64,000 nt of DNA from Polyodon spathula (GCF_017654505.1 NC_054549.1:30367854-30431853), one strand, 5' to 3'. Positions 1 to 14,388 are shown, counted from the stretch's first letter. Program-made: numbers and translations. The notes: a model not told the origin generated them from the letters alone.

Positions 1-3000
1 TTTAATCCGATTGAAATGAACATTTCCGTTGGCATTATACAATCTCCCTGTAGAAACTTCTTCTAAAGAAAGGTGTCAATCTTTTGTTTCTGTTAATCCC
101 ACAACAAACGACTTGACAAGCAAAAAATAACAATACCAAAGCTTAAAGGCATATGTTTTATTTTACACATGGGCACTTTTAACAGCTTGTGTAAAGGTTA
201 AAAAAGAAAACATTTTTTTTTTTTATAAAACCATACTTAGGCTTCCATAAGTGTATTTGGCATCTGCTAATATCCAACAACGTGGAAAATTCAATGTCAG
301 CCAAACTGTCTGAGATTGTTTGGTTTGGTCCTGCTCCACGAGGCTTAAACTGCAGGAGTTTTACACACAAGGCAACACTGGATCCTCAACGTTACGAGTG
401 TAGAGGCAAGAAAAATATGGCAAACATTGGATAAGTCCCTGACAGCTCAGAGCCACCCCCGTTTTTCCAGCATGAGGTACATGAGCTTAATTCCATTTTA
501 CTGGACATGTTCAGAGAACTAAATATATACTGCTTGGTCATTAAAAAATGTGAATATCACTATTATCAATACATCTGACACATGTTTGGCAGTATAGCCT
601 TCCACATGTGTCAGATATTTTTGACGCAAATTGCAAATGACTATCAAGTTAACGTTAATTGCCTCAAATTAAAGAAACAGAAGTGGCGAGGTTGTGTGCA
701 CTGTGCAGTGTGCCGGGGAAGAGAAGCCCATAACAGAATGCATTCATCAAACACAATTTTCATTAACAAATAAACGTCATTTGCAACAGTGTTTCTATTG
801 TCCTCTTCAGCTGCCACAGTTGCACCAAGAAATGAGAAAAGCTTGGTGAACAATTGCTTGGTTTTGTTACTTAAGCTTCCTCATCTTTTATTGATCAACT
901 TGGTCACCCACAGGGTTTCATTTTGATGATATGAACAGTGGTGAATCTTAATACCACTGCCCTAAGACTTATACAAATGTGAAACAGCTGGGTATGTTCT
1001 TAAATTAATTTCACCTGACTAGAGTCTCGAGTGGCAACAAACGCCCCAGTTGTCTTCCCAAGGCAATATTAGCAGAGACAGTGAAAAACCTGTGTTGAGC
1101 ATTAACTTTAAAATTCCAATAAACCTACATAATGATATGTTACCCTACACCTAAAATAAACCTTAGCATCCTGAAGCAGAGTAACACAAATCATTCACTA
1201 ATTGCTAAATATGCTAGAAGCGAGACAAAAAAAAAAAGAATATCTATCCAGCCAATATTCATTTATTTTAATCTTTGTAATTAAGCAACTTCACAACAGG
1301 AAAAAATTAAAAACTGTCATGCAGAACTCTTCCAAGAGTCCACTCTTTCCAGGCCTCCAATGGAAGGCAGCCAACAGGACAAGCAACCTGCTGTCACCCA
1401 ACAGGGCAGTAAGGCTCAGAGAGTAGGGGGAAGATAAATAATGGACAAATCTAATAAAACAAGCATTTCAAAAGACAACCTCCTGATGCAGACGGAAACA
1501 TATGGCCAGGATACAAATGCAGAATGATTTAGGTTCTGAGATTGTAAAGTTCCAAATGCTTTGTTCTGCTAACTTAGATTAGAAAGCAGCCAGTGTAAAT
1601 CCAATTACTGGCTGTTATAAAAATCTGTACAGTGTACCGCTGTCATCCTGTTAGTGTATATATGATCGTATGTTCTGACGAGCTGCTTATCCATGTGGGA
1701 TTCCTACAGTAATTGCTGCAGACTCCGCTCATCAGATTAAAACGACGGCACATACACAGTTTGGAAAGCTTTGCCAAAATCCTCTGTGAATTTTGAAGGG
1801 TGGTGATAAAAGAATGCAGATTTGGGCACTTTGAAACTCAGGTTTTAATATCTGCCCCTTGCTGCCTGCAGTCCATTTGAGTGAGGCCAGTTTAGTCTTG
1901 TTTTGAGAACTTCCATTTCGAACCTCCATTAAGCACATTAAGACTGATGGTTTCTGAGGCTCCTGGGTTTTATTCTGCTTAGCATTTCTCTATTTAAATG
2001 CAAATCATGTCTTTTCTCTGAACAGTTTGAAAACACTGGAAGAACTGCTGAACACATGTGGCAGAGGGCCTCATTTCTTCAGAGTGATATACATTTGTTT
2101 TTATGTGCAATACTGTGACACCCCACCACGTTCAAGAGAATCACAGTATATTGAAACAGGCTGAAATAACCCCTGTGCATTTTATCCATCTCATCTGGCC
2201 ATGGTAGTCACCTTCAGTTCAAATTAACATTTCAGTTTTATTGGAATTGTTGTAGTGCAGTTAGCAACTTAAAATCACATTGACTATTTTTCCAGAAATA
2301 TAGAGTACTGCTGGTTTACTTGGCAAAATCTGATCATTTCTGCAGTAATTGTGAAAATAAAGCAACTGGTTGACTATAAAGCTCAGGCCCAGAATCTTTC
2401 TATGTGCTCTGTTCTACCAACATGAAAATTATAAGCATTCACTTGGTATGGCCCACCCTTCCCCCTTCATCATTTTTTAGAGACCTTGTCTGTTTAGACA
2501 TGTATGTTTTACTAAATGTTTGCCAAACCCAAATCTGCACTGTATGCAAACAGCATAATTAAGGCTTGCATGCACTAAAGGGTTTACAGTCAGCAAAACA
2601 ACAGATCAGTCAACTCATGTCTGCAAAGGCAGACAAGCTTGAACTGATACGAGATGCAATTTTAATTAGCTTAAGAATCAAGCTTCAGAATCAGAGCTTA
2701 AAAGCTCCTGGAAAGATGAACTGGCATTGCACGGCAACAGTAATGCTTCTGAGTAAACAAGTATTGGGTTGGGGGTGGGGGTGGGGGTGGATAAAAAATG
2801 AGTTCCCCAGGTCTTATGTTTTTTTTGTTTTTTTTTTTGTTTTTTTTTTGCATCACTTCAAAGATTAACTGCAAATTCTTGTTGAAATCTTTCCTGCCTC
2901 AAAGCCATTACATGATGTACAATGCTTACACTTACATAATCAGCAAGAAACTGCAAACAAGCATCTTTGTTACCATTTAACTAAATTGGGATTATTAATA

Positions 3001-3655
3001 GATTGCCAAGTTGTAATGGAAATCGAAATTACTATAAGTCATTCTGAAAAAAGTAAATAATGGTCTTTAAGATTGTGTTTCTAAACTACACAATATTTAG
3101 ATTAATAACATAGCCCCATATATACTGCTGAATTATGACATTTTCTTTAACACAGACAACATATTTCCTTATAAAACCATGCTTCTACTTTATGAGAATT
3201 CTTTACACCCTGTACATGTTTTTTTATCCATCTTTGCTAGGGAAACTGCATGGATTATGAAAATACGATATTTTAATACCAAAGTACATGGAACACATTG
3301 GAGGCACAATGTCCTTAAACCACTAAAAAAAAACCAAAAAACAGGGAAGGGCTATAAATATTCAGTCAGCGGTGAATCAGCGCAGATTCAAGATTTGTGA
3401 GTGGAGGTGGATGTCTTCCAGCATTAAGTAAAACATTTATTTCAACAGTCACATGCATCGTATATGGAGGTTAACTCAGTACTAGAAAGCACCTCAGAAA
3501 GTTGCATTGACACATTTTTACTAGTTTCCACATTGCACAGGATGAGCCACAAGTGATGCAAACAGGGGGTTAGTAAATTACACAACACACACCTGGATTA
3601 ATGTACAGTAGAGAAAAATAAACTATATTAAGACCTGGCAGTATTTATATAATTA

Positions 3656-3715
3656 AAATAGACCACACTGTCTGATAATAGGTATATAATATAAATAGAC
3701 CACACTGTCTGATAA
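3656..3715. repeat. 23-bp direct repeat, two copies
   Basis: The same 23 bases, with core GACCACACTGTCTGATAA, occur at 3656-3678 and 3693-3715, identical and offset by 37 bases. This is a short local duplication in the SRGAP3 intron. No function is visible. Confidence 0.8.
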
Positions 3716-4193
3716 CTACCTTTTAGGTCATGTATACAGTACTAGGAAAACTTAAGACCCTGGTTATTGAACCAAAGTTGATAACTGTACAGTATATTCC
3801 AATGAAAATAAACAAGACGTCTGGGGAGATTGTATGTGTTTTCAATGGAAGAAATAAATGTAAATTCCACGCCTGTTTCCAAAATTACATTAGCTTGAAA
3901 AATCAAGTTTGATTAGCTTAAGTGAAGATTAGTTAATTAAAATCAACCCTTTCTTCTTTATCTCCACATGGCATCCTGTTCTGATTACCTCTCCAATTAA
4001 CCTCCATTAAAATAAAACAAGAAATGAAGAAACATGACTGAGAATTCGACAGTTGTTTAGCCTCACAGCAACGAGGAAACTTGGCCCCTAATAGGTTTTC
4101 CAAAGGTAATTTCTATAATAACCTCAAGCAGATGCTTTGAAATTGCTGCGCTGTATGCAAATGTTGAATTCATTTGAAAGAAAACATTGTTTA

Positions 4194-4621
4194 CATGGTG
4201 TGGCAGAGCAAAGCTCTGCCCTTTTAAATTGGCAGGGATGGGGTTAACTTCCCCTGCCTGCCTGGGTTTATTATGTTCAGGTGGCTGGGGTTGATTAGTT
4301 GATTAGGTTGATTAACGATCAATCAGCGCCCAGCCACCTGATATAAAAGGAGGCCTCAGCTTCTCATTTGGGAGGAGGGAGCTGAGGAAGCAGGTTGGTG
4401 TTTGTTTTGTGGTTTTTTGAATTTTCTAAATCCAGTGAAGGCATTGCCCAGCCTGGAAACTTTATTTTTGTGAGTTTTGTTTTTGCTTTATTTGTGTTTA
4501 AATTGCTTTGTTTTTGCCCTTGTGCACGTTTATTTTGTGTTTATTTATAATAAAATAGTTATTTTTTTGAACTGCAGTCTGTCTCTGGGCCTCTATCCAC
4601 TCGCCAGCCTGCCACACATGG
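4194..4621 (+). mobile_element. Solo LTR with 5-bp target duplication (CATGG)
   Basis: The LTR runs 4199-4616 (418 bp). It begins TGTGGCAG and ends CTGCCACA, an exact terminal inverted repeat with the TG...CA ends typical of LTRs. Both sides are flanked by CATGG (4194-4198 and 4617-4621), the target-site duplication made by integrase. Internally there is a TATA box (TATAAAAG, 4342-4349) and a polyadenylation signal (AATAAA, 4549-4554), in the order expected for U3-R-U5 on the plus strand. No internal region or second LTR is nearby, so this is a solo LTR left by LTR-LTR recombination. A 5-bp duplication fits Gypsy-like and several other LTR classes; the class is not resolved. Confidence 0.88.
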
Positions 4622-4982
4622 GTTAACAGGCGATACGTTCTACTAACAGAGAAACTAAATGGATTTGGGAACAACATACACAGTTATCTTACCAGCTCTA
4701 GAAGAACGCTTTCATAACTGGTTTGACTACTAATATGTTTACAGGGAAAACACATTTCCAACCTCATTTCATAAAATTTAGCTGATGTTTACTTTAACCC
4801 AGTTTCACTTGTGTTGCTAAACAGCTATATTTTGTGACAGATGTGTCAATATAGTGTAAGTCATATTTGCTGAAGTCAACCAAACAACCTTTCCTTAAGC
4901 ATAAACAAGCTTTCCAGAACCCTTGGAAGAAGCCAGTGACCAATAATCCAACTGTCATTTGTTATAATTTATTTTCTCTAAA

Positions 4983-4986
<4 letters not shown>

Positions 4987-5015
<29 letters not shown>
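4987..5015. repeat. (AAT)n microsatellite
   Basis: About 29 bases of uninterrupted AAT/ATA triplets within the SRGAP3 intron. Confidence 0.9.
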
Positions 5016-5016
<1 letters not shown>

Positions 5017-8000
5017 CATACTTTTACCTTTAACATGGTTTTGGTTTCTTGTTTTATTTAGTGGGAAAACCCATCTGACCTTGGAACAACATTCACTTGT
5101 AACTAATACTAGCCTTTACCGTGACAATGCACAATGCACATAAAGAGAATGGAGGTGACTTGACCTAGCTATGAACACAGATTTTCCAAATGAAAGATGG
5201 TGTAACAAATTATACAAGGTCCCAATAAGTATATAACATCCACACTATTGTCACTTTAATACCCATCACCCATACTACTGCAAAAAAGTTGCTGACAACT
5301 ACTCTTTTAAATATATGCTATAGCAACAACAGGACAAATCCTTCAAGACAGCCTAATCCTGGCCAGTCTTAACAATTACAATATTAGTAAGGTAGACTTG
5401 TGAACTACCACACTGGCCATCTTACTCTAAAGCCATTGAATAAAAAACTGAATAAAATACAGTATTAGTCTTTTATTTCCACTCCAAGTACATTCGCATA
5501 TCCAGAGTGTTGACGGTATTTACTGCTTTTTTTTGCTGTTAGTTCACCTCAGGAATGGATCTTTTAAAATGTTGTGCATCTTATATCTCAATTGATTTGA
5601 TGGGCAACTAAATCACAGATCACAGAGACTTGAATGCAAATAAATTTCATACCCAGCACACAACTTCTTCTAATTCAATAAATATTGTTTAGCCACTTCC
5701 AAGTTGTACAGCGTTTCTTTATACAGAGGTCTTTTTATTAAATTTGTATACAGCATTGCATTGATGTGGTTTGAAATTGCTATGGCGGTTCTAATAAAGC
5801 CTCAGATACTTTGCACACTGATTAAAATGGCACAGTTTTAACTTGCACTTGTAAAGCTGTGGTCAGGGACTTTTGTGATGGTTTGCAACACTTAATAATA
5901 TTGTGATTTCATCTTGAGTCTCTAAAGTTGAAACGCATTTTACAGCATATGAAGAATGAGAAACAAAGTACTGCATTACTCTTACACCAGAAGAAAAGAA
6001 AACGGAAACTCTCATAACACAAGTTCATTGATCTCTATCAAACTTGACAGCTTGGATACAACGCAAGCCTCATGCCACCAGCTTCTGGATCAAAACTCTC
6101 CCAACACTCAACTTCAACCACTTTGAATGGGTTAAAAGAGACTTTGCCCTGGGCACTTCTGCATAGATGCTCTGTCGTGTTAAAATCCCTTTCCACATAT
6201 TCCAGTCCCTACAGCTGCAGCATGCTCCATCAACACTGACTGTATCATGTCCTCATACACAATTTATATCACTTACTGTGGAGATTTATAGTATGCCTCT
6301 TTTTACAGGGAAGGTGAAACTGCCCATATAATTGATGGGCCAAATATTTTAATATATTCAAAAATGAATAAGTATTTCAAAGGACGATTTTAATGTTAAG
6401 TTGATATCTTGTATTGAGGGAAAACAGAACACAATGCTTTTAACTTTGATATCAGATCAGGCCTTACCATTACTGTGTGCATACAAATGTTTTAACCCTC
6501 ATTTTTAACCCTCACAAAAACGTAGTTTATATGTAGGTTATTATAATGTTACATTTAAAAAAAATAATAAAATAATGTAACCTTTAGAGTGATTTGTGCA
6601 ACATACAGCTGCTCTTGATATTTAAATGCTGCAGTGTTGGTCATCACAGGGGGTCAGATTTAGTCTGGCTCCTCTCAAGACTTTAGACAAGCTGCTTATC
6701 CCATAACAAACTCACAGCTGTCCAAGAAAGGATATGCAGCTTCAGTCAGTCTGCATCATTGAAATTAAGTGTCATCCAATAAATCAGATGCAGCACAATA
6801 TAATGCAATGTTGCACCAATCATGGCAGTCACCAATGCGGAAAAAGCATTCTCGTGAGGTAATGAAAAACAAACACTCCATCTAGTTATTCTGCATTGGT
6901 AGTAACTGGATAACAACGTGCTGACAATGTTGCATCCCCAGTTATTTTGCGTTTATTGATCAGTCCCAATACTTGTTGGAGGGTAGCAGAGTCAAAGACT
7001 TTCATGACAGACACATTTACCTACAAACCACGCTGCTTGCAGCTTTTTGTAAAATTTGGCTTGTATAACACAACAGCCACCAACAAGCACAAGTAGCCAG
7101 GAAATGCAAAAAAAAGTAGGTCTTGGTAATAGCTTGTCTTTAAGCTCAGTAGATATAACAACTTTAATATGTTCTGTAAAACCACAGAGATGATTGATAT
7201 ATATGATACAATTTAAAGATTAGAAGGTGCTACTTTTGTGCATTTTAACAGTGCTTCATGCATGATTGCAAGCTATTGTCAAAGCTGGGAAATGTAACCA
7301 GGTTAAAAAAACAAAGCAAAAAACAGAAACTGGCTTTATTTAACACAGCCAAGTTTGTCTTCTTCCACATGCCAGCCTGAAGACCAATGGAAAATGAATA
7401 CAAAAACCCATCTCTTAAGCACATAGAAAATTCCATCCACCACAGATAATAACAGCATATGTTGGGCATGCAGGAAACACCACTAAAACAAATAACTCAT
7501 ATGAAAAGCTATGTATCATCATAAATGAATTAAAAACCCAAATGCTTTATTAAAATTAAATCTCATTGTACTGTTATGGACAATATCATTTTTTATTTTT
7601 TTTGTTTTTTTTATACAAACTAGTAGCAAAGCCCATTTTGAAATGGTTTTATCCAATTTAGTAAGTTGCCCTAACCCTTGTCTCTATGCACAAAACAGAA
7701 CTTGTACACGTCTTAAGCTGAACTGTAACGCTGGGTTTATCCAAAACCTCACTGGAAATTGATTTTTTAATAACTCTGTGCTGTTCACAGTTGTAAAAAA
7801 AAAACCCAGAACCAACATATGAACTGTTTTTCTACATTCTTTGCATATACTTCTCATTATTTGGATCCAGGGTTATTAAAATTGGTATTATTACCTCAAC
7901 TTTTCCTCAGCTGCTTGGCTGGAATTCCTGAATTAAGCAGTCACAGATCCCAGACTGCCAGATGAGCCAAGGCTAAGGGAACTATTACTTCAGATAATGC

Positions 8001-11000
8001 ATGGAATATGTATTGGCCACTTATAAACCAGGTCAAAGGTCACAATTACTCAAGGCTATGTACAATTATGTTTATACTATTTTTGGGTAGCACCCAAGGG
8101 TATCTGCAGTAGGTACTGAGTTTTAAATAGATTTCGAAGGTAAAACTTAGGAGTTACCTTATAGAAGTATCAAATAACAAAAACTATGATAGTGGTGTGC
8201 AGATATTTAAAGCTATGGTAACAGTGCATTATATGCCATAAATCACCCATTGTCTTCAGTACAAATACTGTAGACCAAGGTTTCTTCATGATACATCCCC
8301 ATGATACTGATATGTATTGCATGTATTATTGACTTGTTTCATGTTCATTAGCTTTCCATTTCTACTAAATATAATTAAGCCTCCACTGTAACAAGACACT
8401 AACCAGATTAACCAGACATGACTTTCCTCCCTTGACCTGCCTTTACTGACATACCCCAGGCAGCTTTGTATGTGTGTACTAACAGGATGCAGGAAAAGCG
8501 ACTTGTTTTCCATTGCCATCTCTTTTTTCCAGATCTGGAATTGTTTCTATATGGACATACATCTCCTATGGTTGAACAAGTTAACAGACCTTGGGTCCAT
8601 TTCAGCTTAAGTGCTAGCAGTCTTGGGGGAGCCTCTGAAATGGAAATGCGCCTATTCTAACCAGATGCTTATATGTGTGCAATAGAAGGGGTCTTCCAAA
8701 TGAGGCTGTTTGCACATCTGACAACCTACTGCTGTTGTGCTACACAAACAACAAGAATGGGTGTCCTCCTTGTACAGTGAACAAGTAGGGTATTGGATCT
8801 CAATGAGTATGAAGAGATTAGATTCATTAATTAAAACAATACAGTTATCCAGGAGGTCAGTGGTCAGAAAAAGACAGCAAAAATGTATAAGCTCATGTAT
8901 CACATTTTGTATTGCAAGTTTTAAAAAAAATATTAATGTCCTAACATCCCTTGCAATAATCTGCACAGCGACAATCCCACTTGTAAATTGGAGTTTTCCT
9001 GCCATTTTTTCCATCCCAGCATGACATTCAAGTCAATTCAATCTTTTTCTGTGCCTTCTACATGCAATAAAGACAGTTCAGAATACTTTTATTAAGAGAA
9101 AATAGCATTACCACTTCTGTGTAAAGGACTCTGTAAGTAAATATAGGGGACACCCTTCCCGAATATAAATTAAAGCCCCCAGCAATTAAAAGGTGAATTC
9201 TCCTACAGAAACATAATGCTAGTACTTTCTGTACATTTTTATTGTCATGAATAAAACACTTTTTCATTTACAAAATAGCAATAAGTTCACATTCTATACA
9301 GGAGTTTTAGTACAATAAAAGCTAATCATTCATGCAACAATACAAGTAATATATATTGTAAAACAGCCAGCTTGTTATTTGGTAGACTGATAAGGAAAAA
9401 TCTTGCTGTAAAAAACGTCCTGTACACTGTGTATTGAGAGTATAATATTGTCATAATTATCCTGTAAATCTTCCTGTTTGGGATTCTCTTGTTAATAACT
9501 GGTTCTCTTAGTCAATAGGGTGTGTTGACTAATTGCTTGAACAAATCATAACTCAACTGGCTACCACCGCGGTTTATATCCGTGCTGTAACCATTAGGCT
9601 GTATGGTGCCTCTAAAGCGTGGCTGTCATTTCTCATGAGGGGCCTGCCACTGACAGCACACCAAAGCAAGAGCGATCGTGCCCTTAATCTTAACGGTCAT
9701 ATCTGCCCTCTTTGCTGATGGATTTCTAGAGCTCCCCTGCCTCTTTAACAGGTACCCTCTTTCGGGAAGGATGCTCCTGCGTGGGATTAAATGTGGCCCG
9801 TGTATTATATTTTGTATATCCCACACCTTAAATTTAGGTTTATCCATTTGATTGTCACAAGTACTTTCTAATTTTTGACAATTACAGATTCTGAATCTTT
9901 GAAGGGAATGCCCATGGCTATAAGGCACTAAGCAGTACTGTAACATGTACTTCACTTCAAAGTTACTGTAGCCCAAACATTGCATAATACAGAAGTTTAT
10001 TTAAATAATACTGCAGTACAATGTGTTAGTTTTCTCTCTGGCTCACTTAATACTAGAATTTTACAAGGGGGTGGGGTGTGGTGGGGGTGGGGGGTCATTG
10101 AATGATAACATACACTGCTATAATTTAATTAAGTATGTTAAAAAACAAAACCAAAAAAAAAAAAAAGAAACAATCTTCTCAGAACAGGGGAAAGTTTGTA
10201 TTCTGATTCCATTATTCTTGTTGGCAACTACAAAGGCTTCAAGCATAAACAATGGAACACAATTACAAAGCCCCCTTTCAGATCCACCCATCTGTCTGTG
10301 AGCTGCACCTCTGATAGAAACTGATGGACACTGCAACAACCAATCTCCCCAGCAACAAAGCAGCACAGTGCTGCTCAGTGAAATGACACAAAACAAGCAG
10401 CAACAAGACAGACCCAGGCATTAGAGGTGAACAAATGATTATCAGCATCCAAACTAACAGGCTGTCAAACTGTCTGATAACAATTGAAATTACTGATGTT
10501 AACTGTGTACTTTAATAAACACCTATATTCGGAAATTGGGAACATTTGAGGTGTTTCTGGAAGGAGGGAACGTTTTACTGATAAGGAGTACTGTTTTCTA
10601 CTACAGTAAGGCTTCTCACATATTGCCAACCACAATGTTCTTAACATAACACTGGCGTTTCCAAAATAATAAAGTTGCTCAAATCAATCACCAAATGGGC
10701 AAAGTCTATATATGTAACTGAGACAGAATGAGTCACAGATCCTCCTATCAAAGGTTATCCTTAGAGCATGAAGACTGAACGATCTAAGTACGGTACTTTC
10801 TGTATGACATGCAACTGTCAACACTTGCAGCGGGCGTACACCTCAATGGAAATGACATTCCCGAGTCAACCTCATTCTTTCACTTCAGATCGCTGTAATG
10901 CAGCTTTACTACACCAAACAACGGCACAGACCATTTCTAGAGTCAGCATTGACCTACTTCAAACGACAGGTTACCTACTCTTGAATTTTCACAATAAGAG

Positions 11001-11084
11001 CAATACTGTTGGAGAGAAAATAGTTAAGGTTAGGGTTAGAAAAGAACGATCACACAGCGCTATTAAACACAACCAACCTTTCAC

Positions 11085-11144
11085 TTGAGTCTCGTACTCT
11101 GTTGTGATCTCCTTCTCCTTCTTGTATTTGGTTTGTGATGACAT
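11085..11144 (-). CDS. SRGAP3: SRGAP3 (srGAP3/WRP) first coding exon, 20 codons
   Basis: Read on the minus strand, an ATG at 11144-11142 opens MSSQTKYKKEKEITTEYETQ and then meets a GT donor (11084-11083). This is the start of SLIT-ROBO Rho GTPase-activating protein 3; the mammalian protein begins MSSQTKFKKDKEIIAEYEAQ and I recall a splice junction after the same glutamine. The family has an N-terminal F-BAR domain, a RhoGAP domain and an SH3 domain; it shapes membranes and inactivates Rac at neuronal protrusions. Only the tip of the F-BAR domain is in this window. The 5' UTR must lie at higher coordinates (from 11145). The head-to-head SRGAP3/THUMPD3 order, as in mammals, supports the call. 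Paralogues SRGAP1 and SRGAP2 have similar starts, so synteny is part of the argument. Confidence 0.85.
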
Positions 11145-11900
11145 GATTCCAGAGATCTGAATGCAACGATGTGCGCCTAAGAAGTCCTCCTAGTTTGGTC
11201 CGCTTCTGCTAGATTAACTGGACGGCTCAACAACTCCCAAGATTTAATTGCTATACTTATTAATACTAGAAAGCACAATTTTTTTTTTTTAATTCCCCTT
11301 TTGGATGTCACTCACGTATTTGCCAAATAAGATGCATTAAAAGGAAAACTTTGCAGATATAGATATATATTTTTTGCATGGGAATCTTTAACAACGGGAT
11401 ATTATTTGAGGTCGCAATGCAATGTTAGTGCTATGAAAAACAAGGGCTCCTCCTAACAACGTGCCATCCAAAGTGCATCAGCAGCAGTCAACCCGTGCAA
11501 GCTTCTTCAATAATTTCACAATATAAAACAGTCAGATTGCAAAAGATCCCACGTTATGCATCCTTCCATTCTTGGTACATTTTATTTCAGCGTGCATAGC
11601 TAAAATGAGAACTATGAAGGAGCAGAACAACCGCTGTGATTCATCTGAATAGCTCTGTGCAAACTGAAGATGAAGATTTTTTTTTTTTTTTTTTTTTTTT
11701 GCTGCAGGGTGAATTGAGAGAGACGTCACAACACGCTCCTCCCATTTTTCGTTTTTTTTTGCCATTTATTTTTATAATCACAGACACATTGTAGCCACAG
11801 GAGTACTCAGGGACCTACTGCAAGGAGCAAAGCGAGTTAGTTTTGTGTACTGTACAAACAGGTGAAGGACTGTTAAAAGAGCATAGGGGAGTGGACGACA
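11145..11900 (-). promoter_or_regulatory. SRGAP3: Probable SRGAP3 5' UTR / promoter region
   Basis: This lies directly upstream of the SRGAP3 ATG on the minus strand. It contains a T24 tract (11677-11700) and, just beyond it, a CRE-like GACGTCA (about 11722-11728) beside a CTCCTCCC stretch. There is no strong CpG island and no clear TATA box, so the transcription start cannot be placed from sequence alone. An upstream non-coding exon further right is possible. Confidence 0.35.
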
Positions 11901-12639
11901 CCAAGCAGCTATTGTGGGTAAAATGTATTCTGCACAACATTGCTGGACCTAAAATCTAAACTTAATCTGGCAAATTACAACATGCTACACGATTTATGTA
12001 AACCTGTACGCCATGTAAATAAGTAGACTGACTGTAGGTTTTGGCCTTGTGTAATACCTTTTCCACGTGTAAGTGTAAATGGGTGTACTGATTGTAAAAC
12101 CTATTTTAAAACATGGTGGGTTAACAAAACTAAAAAGGCCACAGTGCACTTTTAACCTATAAAGATCTGAATTGTAGCTGTTTCGTTACCCCATCTTACC
12201 CTGCATAGAGCATCTAAGTGAAACCCCAAGAAAGTCTGAAAGGAACTAGGCAATACTGGCAGTGTGCCTTCACCTGTTTTTACATTGCTGTTATAAAATC
12301 AATTGGTTCTTTGGAGCATTCATTTTATAGGGGCTGCCAGATTGGTTTAGCCTCCTCCATTTGAACTTCCAAAATGGGAAACTTTGAAAGACCTGATGAT
12401 ACCTTCATGATCACAGTCGTATTTGTTCATACATTGTGGCTGCTAAACCCATGCAGGGTTGTGGCAGTCAGACAGTTTATTTTATGTTAAAGAAAAGGGA
12501 AAGGGCAACTTTCTGTTATAAGTTATTTTAAATTAAGGCGCTTTTTTATTGTTGTTGCAAAACAGGGTTAATACCAGCTCCTCTAAATGTTGGTAGTAAT
12601 TTTACACTCATCTAAATGTTGGTTTAAATCTTGCCATAC

Positions 12640-12641
<2 letters not shown>

Positions 12642-12723
<82 letters not shown>

Positions 12724-12737
12724 TGTATGTATGTATG
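12642..12737. repeat. (TA)n microsatellite with GTAT tail
   Basis: About 79 bases of uninterrupted TA followed by GTAT/GTATG units. Confidence 0.95.
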
Positions 12738-14382
12738 AGTGCCTTAAACAAAATCCATTTACTCATGTTTTTTTTATTTGGAAATACTAAAATACATTTA
12801 AAGTCAATGTCATATATTCTAGATTTTGAGCTGTCTTTTATACTACTATATTACTGTTTAATATATAATTTGCATCATGTATTGTTAATTCACTTATCTA
12901 AACCCATGAAAAAGAATAATTCCAATAGTTTCACATAATAATATTTATGTGCACATGTTAAATTATACCTGCACAGACATATACCAAATATGACTGATAC
13001 AAATACATTGATACAAAATATATGCTAAATGTACAGTCATGTAATCTTTCATCAGTTCCATTTTAAACTCCACCTCAGGTTATTGGGCCAGTCTACATCT
13101 TTTATTGGGCATGGAAACAATTAAACCTGTTTAAAATGCAAACCTGGTTTCAAATAATTTACATGAAGGATTTTTTTTTAAGTATTTTTATATATTTGTT
13201 AGAACACCCCGTTGCTTCTGTTGTTGTGATTTGTTGTCCAGCTCACACCACTGTAACTGAAAATCTTGGAAAATTGTCAAAATAGACAAATTACTGATTG
13301 TTTTATTCAACTGAGGACATTAATAGACCACACATGTAGTTAATTTAAAATAGCAAGAGAAAAGGAACACATGGCCACAAATTGTAAAATAAATGATACT
13401 TTTTAGACGTTGTTTAATATGATGCCTAATTAAAGCCCAAAGTGGTCTAACATTTTCACACGAGTGCCTATTGTTTCTATATCACTGATTATTGACCAAA
13501 AAGTTACACTCAGCTGTTTTCATGCAGGTTAGGATATAAATGACCAATCCTGAGGTGTTCTAATACATTTGCACACTACTGTATATTTTTATAATGCCTG
13601 TACGCTGAAGAGAAACACAAAGTTTGTTAATGAGAATCTTCCAAACGTCTTATAAATGGTTAAAGAACACAGTAAACGCTGTCCAAACTGTAACTATAGC
13701 AACCTCACCACTCCAGTAATACACATTACTTCCATGGCAGTACTTCTGCTTCTCTGCAAGCAGACGTAATGTTTGCTTAAAGCAACTCTTCAAGAAAAGA
13801 AAATCCCCCTGCCTGTTCACGTCTGATTACATTAATGAGTTTGGACACAGAGTAATTTCAGATATACTTGGTATGCATGGCCAGTGGTCTTTCAGTGTAG
13901 AAGATCGTGTTGGTACACACATTGTGTGTGATTAGCCCTCCACACACTCAACTGTTAATTGAACGGGCTTGTATGCAGGGTAAATAGTATTTGCTGTCCA
14001 TCAAGTCTGGCTTCATCTGCCCTTCCAGACTCAACTGCAAATCATGTGCCAGTGTAGGTAACATTGTAGGTCTGCGAGTGTATCTATAAATTCACTATCC
14101 AGGGCTAGGTGACATTACTCTTTGGAGATGACAGTTTGAGTATATATGAGGAGACTGTGCTTGACTGGGACATGCACTTCACAGTTTGACCAGTAAGTGC
14201 TGGTGTATGGTATGTCTAAGAATTTCTCTGTATATCTTATCATAGAGTGTTTACAGATATGGATGAACAACAGCTATGCAGTACTCCATTTCTCTGGCTT
14301 TACATAGTTCACATATAGTCCCTCAGCCAATTACAGTTGCTGGATTGTGCCTTATAGTGATTGAATTGCCAATTCTGATAAT

Positions 14383-14388
<6 letters not shown>

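Larger units (their letters stand above)
1..11084 (-). other. SRGAP3: First coding intron of SRGAP3 (part)
   Basis: Everything left of the SRGAP3 first coding exon is intron by inference, because the exon ends in a GT donor at 11083-11084 and no further SRGAP3 coding exon was recognised down to base 1. No protein-coding homology was seen on either strand. Contents: a solo LTR (4199-4616), two G-rich tracts (2766-2790, 10069-10094), an (AAT)n tract near 4987-5015, a 23-bp direct repeat (3656-3678 and 3693-3715), and long A/T-rich stretches. The first intron of this gene is very long in mammals, so an 11 kb stretch without exons is expected. Confidence 0.75.

Noticed and set aside
8652..9024. 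Overlapping open frames on both strands (95-120 codons) in the SRGAP3 intron
   Set aside because: Mutually antisense, no recognisable motif, no exon borders; consistent with chance open frames.
9626..9985. 119-codon minus-strand frame
   Set aside because: No homology or domain recognised. It could be a conserved non-coding element, but nothing in the sequence shows it.
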